A stretch of 29,657 nucleotides of DNA from an uncultured Bacteroides sp. Lineage in GTDB: Bacteria; Bacteroidota; Bacteroidia; Bacteroidales; Bacteroidaceae. Made by a program: the position numbers and the translations under genes. The notes beneath the pieces are model-generated. The model saw only the letters and a program-made list of their open reading frames with translations. It was not told the origin of the DNA and did not search any database. This document shows positions 23,613 to 29,657 of this stretch, one piece after another. The stretch is taken from contig NZ_CAJTSC010000006.1 in NCBI RefSeq assembly GCF_910578895.1, positions 1-29,657 of the forward strand, given 5' to 3'. Positions within the stretch are counted from its first letter, which is position 1, and the number at the start of each line of letters is the position of its first letter.

Positions 23613-24638
23613 TTATCGCTGAACACGCCCGCTTGCGTCACCTCCAGCCAAAGCTTCCACTTCTTCTACTGAAACAAGATTAAAGTCACCATTGATAGTG
23701 TGCTTCAAGGCAGAAGCAGCCACTGCGAATTCAAGGGCAGCTCCCTGGTTGGGCTTCGTAAGCAAACCGTGAATGATACCGCCAGAGAAAGAGTCACCAC
23801 CACCTACGCGGTCAATGATGGGATTGATATCATAGCGTTTTGATTCGTAGAATTCCTCACCATTGTAAATCATTGCCTTCCAGCCGTTATGTGTTGCAGA
23901 AAACGATTCGCGCAAAGTAGAGATAACATATTTGAAACCGAATTCCTTAGCCATCGCCTTGAAAATACCTTTGTAACCTTCGGCATCCGTCTTACCACCT
24001 TCCACATCGGCATCGGGTTTGAAACCGAGACAGAGTTCAGCATCTTCTTCGTTGCCGATACATACGTCTACATACTGCATCAGAGGTTTCATGATAGACT
24101 GTGCTTTCTCTTTCGTCCAAAGTTTTTTACGGAAATTAAGGTCTACAGACACTGTAACTCCATGACGTTTAGCTGCTTCGCATGCCAAACGGGTAAGCTC
24201 GGCAGCCTTATCGGAAATGGCAGGAGTAATCCCCGACCAGTGGAACCAATCAGCTCCCTCCATAATGGCATCAAAATCGAAATCCGCAGCATCAGCTTCG
24301 GCAATTGAAGAGTGGGCACGGTCATAAATCACCTTGCTGGGACGCATGGATGCACCGGTCTCTAAATAGTATATACCTACACGGTCGCCACCACGGGCGA
24401 TGAAGTCTGTCTTTACACCATATTTACGCAAAGCGTTTACTGCCGACTGACCGATTTCGTGCTTCGGCAATTTTGTTACAAAATAGGCATCATGACCGTA
24501 GTTAGCACAACTGACAGCAACATTTGCCTCACCGCCACCATATACTACGTCAAATGAATCGGACTGTACGAAACGAGTATTGCCCGGAGTGGACAGTCTC
24601 AACATAATCTCACCTAATGTAACGACTTTCTTTCCCAT
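23613..24638 (-). CDS. kdgK: 2-keto-3-deoxygluconate kinase, PfkB family
   Basis: KdgK phosphorylates 2-keto-3-deoxygluconate to KDPG, the substrate of the aldolase encoded next. The 341 residues have the PfkB fold: VVTLGEIMLRL start, YGGGEANVAVSCANYG near 33-48, and the second signature DRVGGGDSFSGG with catalytic base D282. SVDLNFRKKLW near 164-174 is typical of KDG kinases rather than fructokinases. The operon with eda and the adjacent uxaA support the substrate choice. It has a leader of about 130 bases with pairing segments discussed under findings. 2-keto-3-deoxygalactonate kinase is a less likely alternative. Confidence 0.93.
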   Translation of the reverse strand: MGKKVVTLGEIMLRLSTPGNTRFVQSDSFDVVYGGGEANVAVSCANYGHDAYFVTKLPKHEIGQSAVNALRKYGVKTDFIARGGDRVGIYYLETGASMRPSKVIYDRAHSSIAEADAADFDFDAIMEGADWFHWSGITPAISDKAAELTRLACEAAKRHGVTVSVDLNFRKKLWTKEKAQSIMKPLMQYVDVCIGNEEDAELCLGFKPDADVEGGKTDAEGYKGIFKAMAKEFGFKYVISTLRESFSATHNGWKAMIYNGEEFYESKRYDINPIIDRVGGGDSFSGGIIHGLLTKPNQGAALEFAVAASALKHTINGDFNLVSVEEVEALAGGDASGRVQR

Positions 24639-24767
24639 AATTCTATGTTTTTATTAAATATATGATTAAATTGACTCTTACAAATTATCATTGCATTTCC
24701 AAAAGGAGCTAACATCCTGATAAAATGCGGAATAAACAACAATAAAGTCCACCATCCGCATCTTTCG

Positions 24768-24779
24768 TGTGCGGGCACA
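24768..24779. promoter_or_regulatory. Candidate operator at the kdgK start region
   Basis: TGTGC-GG-GCACA is a perfect 12-bp inverted repeat. It overlaps the -7 box of kdgK and its predicted transcription start. It shares both half-sites with the palindrome at 24847-24862, so the same LacI-type protein may bind both. Confidence 0.45.
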
Positions 24780-24807
24780 AAGATACAATAATTTTCGTAA
24801 TTACAAA
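24778..24807 (-). promoter_or_regulatory. Promoter of kdgK-eda
   Basis: On the - strand TTTG (24807-24804), an 18-base spacer and TATCTTTG (24785-24778) match the Bacteroides consensus. The start would be near 24771. It overlaps the divergent promoter of the LacI-type gene. Confidence 0.65.
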
Positions 24808-24823
24808 AATTGTTATATATTTG
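24792..24823 (+). promoter_or_regulatory. Promoter of the LacI-type gene and uxaA
   Basis: TATATTTG at 24816-24823 matches TAnnTTTG, with TTTTCG about 18 bases upstream (24792-24797) as a weak -33. The start would be near 24830, leaving a 65-base leader that holds a palindrome. Confidence 0.55.
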
Positions 24824-24846
24824 TGGAGAAAATATTTAGATTATTA

Positions 24847-24862
24847 TTGTGCACGAGCACAA
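24847..24862. promoter_or_regulatory. Candidate operator for the LacI-type regulator
   Basis: TTGTGC-ACGA-GCACAA is a perfect inverted repeat of 6-bp arms, about 20 bases after the predicted start of the regulator gene, a typical place for autoregulation. Its centre is 81 bases from that of the palindrome at 24768-24779. Confidence 0.5.
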
Positions 24863-24894
24863 GAGCGATTCATAGTAACAGCAACCTATCACAG

Positions 24895-25950
24895 ATGGAA
24901 AGGATTCGAATCAAAGATATCGCCAAGATGGCGGATGTGTCGGTGGGGACCGTAGACCGCGTTATACACGGGCGTAGCGGAGTATCGGAAACCAGCCGCA
25001 AACGAGTGGAAGAGATATTGGAAAAACTGGACTACCAACCCAACATGTATGCCAGTGCATTAGCTTCGAACAAGAAGTACGCGTTTGCCTGCCTGCTACC
25101 GCAACATGATACGGGCGAATACTGGACCGATGTAGAGAGCGGTATACACGAGGCATTGACCACTTACTCAGACTTCAACATCACAGTGAAACTAACCTAC
25201 TACGATCCGTACGACTACCACTCTTTTGCCCATGCGGCGTGTAACATCGTGGAGACCAGACCCGATGGCGTACTCTTTGCACCTACTGCCCCGCAATACA
25301 CCACCCCTTTCACCAATGAACTGGAGAAACTACATATACCTTATATATATATAGACTCGAACATCAAGGAAGCACCCGCTCTCTCTTTCTTCGGGCAGAA
25401 CTCGCACCAAAGCGGATATTTCGCCGCACGTATGCTGATGCTGCTTGCCGGCGAGGATGCGCAGGAGATTGTCATCTTTCGCAAGATAAACGAAGGCATT
25501 GTGGGTTCCAACCAACAGGAGCGACGGGAAGTGGGCTTCCGCCAGTATATGCTGGAACATCACCCCGCCTGCCGTATTTGGGAACTGAACCTGCACGCCA
25601 AACGCGACAGTGAGGACGCACAGATGCTGGACGACTTCTTCCGTACCCATCCCACCGTAAAGAACGGCATCACTTTCAACTCCAAAGCATACGTTATCGG
25701 CGAATACCTGCAAAGACACCAAAAAACAGATTTCAACCTTATGGGATATGACCTGCTGAAACGCAACGTGGACTGCCTGAAGGCGGGAAGTATCTTTTTC
25801 CTCATTGCACAACAGCCTACCTTGCAGGGATTTGATGGCATCAAAACGCTATGCGACTATCTGATTCTGAAAAAGGAAATAGCAAGGGAGAATTTCATGC
25901 CGATAGATTTACTGACAAAGGAGAATATCGAATATTATTATAATAAGTAA
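24895..25950 (+). CDS. LacI-family transcriptional regulator of the hexuronate genes
   Basis: I use the ATG at 24895 (351 residues). The reading frame stays open upstream to 24769, but that part runs through the promoter and palindrome and has no conserved protein. From Met1 the LacI HTH begins at once (RIKDIAKMADVSVGTVDRVI, then HGRSGVSETSRKRVEEIL), followed by the hinge helix LDYQPN and a periplasmic-binding-type sensor domain to the end (SNIKEAPALSFFGQNSHQSG, VKNGITFNSKAYVIGEYLQ). It should be a cytoplasmic DNA-binding protein responding to a sugar acid or its intermediate. It is divergent from kdgK-eda and 54 bases upstream of uxaA, so control of these genes is likely. The ligand is unknown. 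Confidence 0.92.
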   Translation: MERIRIKDIAKMADVSVGTVDRVIHGRSGVSETSRKRVEEILEKLDYQPNMYASALASNKKYAFACLLPQHDTGEYWTDVESGIHEALTTYSDFNITVKLTYYDPYDYHSFAHAACNIVETRPDGVLFAPTAPQYTTPFTNELEKLHIPYIYIDSNIKEAPALSFFGQNSHQSGYFAARMLMLLAGEDAQEIVIFRKINEGIVGSNQQERREVGFRQYMLEHHPACRIWELNLHAKRDSEDAQMLDDFFRTHPTVKNGITFNSKAYVIGEYLQRHQKTDFNLMGYDLLKRNVDCLKAGSIFFLIAQQPTLQGFDGIKTLCDYLILKKEIARENFMPIDLLTKENIEYYYNK

Positions 25951-26004
25951 GGAAGATATAAAGAACGAAGAGTTATCGAACGAAACCAACTAAAAACATA
26001 CTAT

Positions 26005-27495
26005 ATGGAAACAAAGTATCTGAAAATTAATCCTGCCGACAACGTTGCAGTAGCAATCACGACATTGGTTGCCGGCGAAAAGTTTATAGTAGACGGCAAG
26101 GAGATTGTCCTAAACGAGGATGTGCCTGCCGGACATAAGTTCGCTCTAAAAGATTTTAAAGAGGGGGAAAATGTGATTAAATACGGTTATCCCATCGGAC
26201 ATGCCTGCACTGCCAAATATCAAGGCGATTGGATGAACGAGGACAACATCAAGACTAACCTTGCCGGGTTGTTGGACTATACGTATAATCCTACGGAAGT
26301 AAACTTGGACATTCCGTACAAGAACCTGACATTCAAAGGATACCGTCGCAAGAATGGCGATGTGGGAGTGCGTAATGAAGTGTGGATCATCCCCACGGTA
26401 GGTTGTGTGAACGGCATCGCCAGCCAACTAGCAGAGGGCCTGCGGCACGAAACCGGAGGCAAAGGTGTGGACGCAATCATGGCATTTCCGCATAACTACG
26501 GTTGCTCTCAATTGGGAGACGACCACGAAAATACCAAGAAAATCTTGCGCGACATGGTGCTGCACCCCAATGCAGGTGCTGTACTTGTAGTGGGATTGGG
26601 GTGCGAGAATAACCAGCCGGATGTGTTCCGCGAGTTTTTGGGCGACTATGACACGGAACGCGTGAAGTTCATGGTGACGCAGAAAGTGGGCGATGAATAC
26701 GAGGAAGGTATGACGCTACTGCGGGAACTTTACGAGAAAGCCTGCAAGGACGAGCGCGTAGACGTACCCTTGAGCGAACTGCGCGTAGGACTGAAGTGCG
26801 GTGGCTCCGACGGTTTCTCCGGTATCACAGCGAACCCGCTATTGGGCATGTTTTCCGACTTCCTTATCGCGCAAGGCGGCACAAGTGTACTGACGGAAGT
26901 ACCCGAAATGTTTGGCGCGGAAACCATACTGATGAACCGCTGCCGCAACAAGGAACTATTTGAGGAGACGGTAAAACTGATTAACGACTTCAAGGAGTAT
27001 TTCCTTTCACACGGTGAACCAGTGGGCGAAAATCCCTCTCCTGGAAACAAGGCAGGCGGCATCTCCACGCTTGAAGATAAAGCGTTGGGATGTACCCAAA
27101 AATGTGGCAAGAGCTACGTGAACGGCGTGCTCGCCTATGGCGAACGCTTGAAAGTGAAGGGACTGAACCTGCTTTCAGCCCCGGGCAACGATTTGGTAGC
27201 GGCTACTGCCCTGGCTTCGTGCGGATGTCACATGGTGCTATTCACCACGGGACGCGGAACGCCGTTCGGAACTTACGTACCTACCATGAAAATCTCTACC
27301 AACTCCACCCTTGCCAAGAACAAACCGGGCTGGATTGACTTCAACGCCGGTATCATTCTCGAAAATGAACCGATGGAGAAGACCTGCGAGCGGTTCATTG
27401 ACTATATCATCCGCGTGGCAAGCGGCGAGTTCGTCAACAACGAAAAGAAGGGATACAAAGAGATTGCAATTTTCAAGACAGGGGTGACTTTGTAA
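26005..27495 (+). CDS. uxaA: Altronate dehydratase, UxaA family
   Basis: UxaA dehydrates D-altronate to 2-keto-3-deoxygluconate, the step after tagaturonate reduction in galacturonate use. The 496 residues contain an N-terminal SAF domain (about 10-75, with AGHKFALKDFKEGENVIKYGYPIG), a linker, and the large catalytic domain with GVRNEVWIIPTVGCVNGIA, FPHNYGCSQLGDDHENT, LKCGGSDGFSG and TTGRGTPFG. Conserved cysteines and histidines there fit a metal-dependent enzyme. It starts 54 bases after the LacI-type gene, probably in one transcript, and ends at a strong terminator. Galactarate dehydratase is a related possibility, but kdgK and eda next door favour altronate. Confidence 0.94.
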   Translation: METKYLKINPADNVAVAITTLVAGEKFIVDGKEIVLNEDVPAGHKFALKDFKEGENVIKYGYPIGHACTAKYQGDWMNEDNIKTNLAGLLDYTYNPTEVNLDIPYKNLTFKGYRRKNGDVGVRNEVWIIPTVGCVNGIASQLAEGLRHETGGKGVDAIMAFPHNYGCSQLGDDHENTKKILRDMVLHPNAGAVLVVGLGCENNQPDVFREFLGDYDTERVKFMVTQKVGDEYEEGMTLLRELYEKACKDERVDVPLSELRVGLKCGGSDGFSGITANPLLGMFSDFLIAQGGTSVLTEVPEMFGAETILMNRCRNKELFEETVKLINDFKEYFLSHGEPVGENPSPGNKAGGISTLEDKALGCTQKCGKSYVNGVLAYGERLKVKGLNLLSAPGNDLVAATALASCGCHMVLFTTGRGTPFGTYVPTMKISTNSTLAKNKPGWIDFNAGIILENEPMEKTCERFIDYIIRVASGEFVNNEKKGYKEIAIFKTGVTL

Positions 27496-27539
27496 GGCTG
27501 TTTTTATAAAAGTCCTCGGATAAGTCTCATCCATACTTT

Positions 27540-27578
27540 AAGATGTGCCAGAATTTTAACGGAATTTTGGTACATCTT
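27540..27578 (+). terminator. Terminator of the lacI-uxaA transcript
   Basis: A 16-bp stem (27540-27555 with 27563-27578) whose two non-Watson-Crick sites are G-U pairs in + strand RNA only. GTTTTGTTTT follows. It lies about 45 bases after the uxaA stop. Confidence 0.85.
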
Positions 27579-27640
27579 GTTTTGTTTTACGCATCTTCAA
27601 TTTCGTTTTAGATACTTTCCGTTTGGTAAAATCAAATAAA

Positions 27641-27671
27641 CTTGTGTGCGCTCGACTTATTCGTATCTTTG
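27641..27671 (+). promoter_or_regulatory. Promoter of the NhaC-type antiporter gene
   Basis: CTTG at 27641-27644, a 19-base spacer and TATCTTTG at 27664-27671 fit the Bacteroides consensus. The start would be near 27678, about 40 bases before the ATG. Confidence 0.65.
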
Positions 27672-27719
27672 TCGCCGATTTACTCAGAATATCGTTTTAT
27701 AATTCCATAACAGAAAAGT

Positions 27720-29039
27720 ATGTCTGCAGATACAAAAAACTCTTCCCTTTCTCCCAAGCCTACGAACGGCTGGTGGTCACTCAGTCCACTGGCGGTATTT
27801 CTTTGCCTGTATCTCGTCACATCGTTGCTTGCAAATGATTTTTACGCAGTACCTATCACGACAGCATTCCTGCTGTCATCATGCTACGCCATCGCCATTA
27901 TGCGAGGAATGAAACTCGAGGAGCGTCTCCGACAATTTTCCACCGGAGCAGGCAACAAGAACATACTGCTGATGATATGGATATTCGTTCTTGCCGGCGC
28001 ATTTGCGCAGAGTGCTAAGCAGATGGGAGCTATCAATGCCACGGTGAACCTCACCCTACACATCCTACCGGATAACCTGCTCTTAGCGGGTATCTTTATT
28101 GCCGCTTGTTTCATATCCCTGGCCGTAGGTACAAGCGTAGGGACTATTGTTGCGCTCACACCGGTAGCAGTGGGACTCGCAGAAAAGACAGGCATCGACC
28201 TGCCCTACATAGTGGCAGTAGTGGCAGGCGGTTCATTCTTCGGGGATAACCTTTCGTTCATATCGGATACCACGATTGCCGCCACTCGTACACAGGGTTG
28301 CTCCATGAAAGACAAGTTCAAGGTGAACTTCCTGATTGTAGTACCGGCGGCACTCGTGGTGTTAGGTATCTACATCTTTCAGGGACTATCCTTGTCTGCC
28401 GCCCCACAGGTACAAGAATTGGAATGGATAAAAGTCATCCCCTACCTCATCGTGCTGGGAACAGCGATAGCGGGGATGAACGTGGTATTGGTGTTATTAC
28501 TCGGAATTTGCTCTACCGGTATTGTAGGGCTTTTCACCGGGACGGGGCTCTTCGATTGGTCTGCGGCACTGGGGACAGGCATCACCGGCATGGGCGAACT
28601 TATCATCATCACCCTGCTGGCAGGCGGAATGCTGGAAACTATACGCTACAACGGCGGAATTGACTTTCTTATCACCCGACTCACCCGCCACGTCACAAGT
28701 AAGCGGGGCGCGGAATTTAGCATAGCCGCACTGGTGAGCGTAGCCAACCTCTGCACCGCCAACAACACCATCGCCATCATCACCACCGGTCCGATTGCCA
28801 AAGACATAACCCACCGCTTCCGTATAGACCGCCGAAAAACGGCAAGCATACTTGATACATTCTCCTGCCTCGTCCAAGGTGTCATTCCTTACGGCGCGCA
28901 GATGCTAATAGCCGCAAAACTGGCGGGCATATCACCACTCAGCATCATAGAGCATCTGTACTACCCGTTCTGTATGGGAGTTTGCGCACTGGTGGCGATA
29001 TTGATAAGGTATCCGAAGAAATATTCGGGAGAATCTTGA
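27720..29039 (+). CDS. nhaC: NhaC-family Na+/H+ antiporter
   Basis: This 439-residue inner-membrane protein should exchange Na+ for H+. It has about eleven hydrophobic segments and the family hallmark around residues 140-185: AVGTSVGTIVALTPVAVGLA followed by GGSFFGDNLSFISDTTIAAT. A second conserved block is VSVANLCTANNTIAIITTGP. The N-terminus is a short soluble tail (about 18 residues) before the first membrane segment. It is transcribed on its own, between the uxaA terminator and rpsP, so a link with uronate use is only positional. The related malate-lactate type is possible, since substrate cannot be told from sequence alone. Confidence 0.9.
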   Translation: MSADTKNSSLSPKPTNGWWSLSPLAVFLCLYLVTSLLANDFYAVPITTAFLLSSCYAIAIMRGMKLEERLRQFSTGAGNKNILLMIWIFVLAGAFAQSAKQMGAINATVNLTLHILPDNLLLAGIFIAACFISLAVGTSVGTIVALTPVAVGLAEKTGIDLPYIVAVVAGGSFFGDNLSFISDTTIAATRTQGCSMKDKFKVNFLIVVPAALVVLGIYIFQGLSLSAAPQVQELEWIKVIPYLIVLGTAIAGMNVVLVLLLGICSTGIVGLFTGTGLFDWSAALGTGITGMGELIIITLLAGGMLETIRYNGGIDFLITRLTRHVTSKRGAEFSIAALVSVANLCTANNTIAIITTGPIAKDITHRFRIDRRKTASILDTFSCLVQGVIPYGAQMLIAAKLAGISPLSIIEHLYYPFCMGVCALVAILIRYPKKYSGES

Positions 29040-29179
29040 ATTACGAATTTTGAGTTAGTTACTTTATACTTATGTACTGTACTATTTCCTATTTTTGTTC
29101 CACTTAAATGACAAGTATAAGATAATAAATCATAATTCTTAACTTAGAATTTAAATTCATCATTCAAAATTCGAAATTC
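29038..29179. repeat. Spacer bounded by 16-bp inverted repeats
   Basis: Arms 29038-29053 and 29164-29179 are inverted copies matching at 15 of 16 positions (GAATTACGAATTTTGA on the left). Smaller inverted copies, TTATACTT at 29064 and AAGTATAA at 29113, lie between. The left arm overlaps the last codon of the antiporter gene, and the right arm ends next to the rpsP -7 box. Confidence 0.55.
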
Positions 29180-29184
29180 TTTCC

Positions 29185-29192
29185 TACCTTTG
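29185..29192 (+). promoter_or_regulatory. -7 box for rpsP
   Basis: TACCTTTG followed by GC is a perfect match to TAnnTTTG, about 60 bases before the rpsP ATG. The -33 area lies inside the right inverted-repeat arm and is weak. A second TATTTTTG lies at 29090-29097. Confidence 0.6.
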
Positions 29193-29253
29193 CACCCGCT
29201 GTTACGAGTTAGCAGCATCATTCAAATCATTAACTAAAAAACATTTATTAAAA

Positions 29254-29657
29254 ATGGCAACAAAAATCAGATTGCAAAGACATGGACGTAAGAGCTATGC
29301 TTTCTACTCTATCGTAATTGCAGACGTAAAAGCACCACGTGATGGTAAATTTATTGAGAAGATTGGTACTTACAATCCCAACACCAATCCTGCCACAGTA
29401 GATTTGAAATTCGACCGCGCACTCAACTGGGTGCTGAAAGGCGCACAACCCACAGACACTGTTCGCAGTATCCTCTCTCGTGAAGGCGTATACATGAAGA
29501 AACATCTTCTTGGTGGTGTAGCAAAAGGCGCATTCGGCGAAGCAGAAGCAGAAGCTAAGTTCGAAGCTTGGAAGAACAATAAGCAAAACGGTTTAGCTGC
29601 CCTGAAAGCTAAGGACGAAGAAGCAAAGAAAGCAGAAGCCAAAGCACGTCTCGAAGC
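29254..29657 (+). CDS. rpsP: Ribosomal protein S16, 3' end beyond the window
   Basis: S16 is a small-subunit ribosomal protein needed for assembly of the 30S body. The visible 134 codons begin MATKIRLQRHGRKSYAFYSI, followed by the conserved KIGTYNPNTNP segment, LNWVLKGAQPTDTVRSIL and a C-terminal part rich in Ala, Glu and Lys from about residue 95 on. E. coli S16 has only 82 residues, so this protein carries the long charged tail I know from Bacteroidota; the end lies outside the window. The ATG follows an A-rich leader without a Shine-Dalgarno sequence. The assignment is secure, the full length is not visible. Confidence 0.95.
   Translation, partial: MATKIRLQRHGRKSYAFYSIVIADVKAPRDGKFIEKIGTYNPNTNPATVDLKFDRALNWVLKGAQPTDTVRSILSREGVYMKKHLLGGVAKGAFGEAEAEAKFEAWKNNKQNGLAALKAKDEEAKKAEAKARLE

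Noticed and set aside
24769..24894. Longer N-terminus for the LacI-type regulator
   Set aside because: This stretch holds the divergent promoters and palindromes, and the LacI HTH begins directly after ATG 24895.

Overview
The window looks like the chromosome of a Bacteroides-type gut Bacteroidota. The evidence is a complete Bacteroides aerotolerance (Bat) operon, the rpmB-rpmG-DUF4295 cluster, ATG starts without Shine-Dalgarno sequences, and repeated promoters of the form TTTG-N19/20-TAnnTTTG. All calls come from reading the sequence; no database search was run.

Layout. 1-620: a possible end of a + strand gene, a bidirectional terminator, a small HTH protein gene and the bat terminator. 623-9242 (- strand): an eight-gene operon, moxR, DUF58, an unnamed membrane gene, batA, batB, batC, batD, batE, behind one recognisable promoter. 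It encodes a MoxR ATPase working with VWA and TPR proteins in the envelope. 9317-13252 (-): ftsY, rimO, a short HU protein, and an unusual protein with an HU domain, a membrane segment and a LysM domain. 13305-15675 (-): tsaD-cinA, then rpmB-rpmG-DUF4295. 15739-20340 (+): a long TamB-like envelope gene with no in-frame ATG or GTG start. 20473-22108 (-): proS with its terminator and a -7 box.

22109-22847 is an 739-base stretch without a gene. It holds what I think is the most interesting item: a predicted noncoding RNA of about 300 nt on the - strand (22592 to about 22292). It has a very good promoter, a 5' hairpin with a GUGA loop, seven AGGUAA motifs in an unstructured middle, and two 3' hairpins ending in eight U. 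The layout resembles a protein-titrating sponge RNA. The same stretch holds two tandem terminators behind eda.

22848-27578 is a hexuronate catabolism locus. kdgK-eda (-) and a LacI-type regulator plus uxaA (+) diverge from overlapping promoters that carry two related palindromes. UxaA makes 2-keto-3-deoxygluconate, KdgK phosphorylates it and Eda splits it to pyruvate and glyceraldehyde 3-phosphate. 27641-29657 (+): an NhaC-type Na+/H+ antiporter, an inverted-repeat spacer, and the start of rpsP, which runs off the window.
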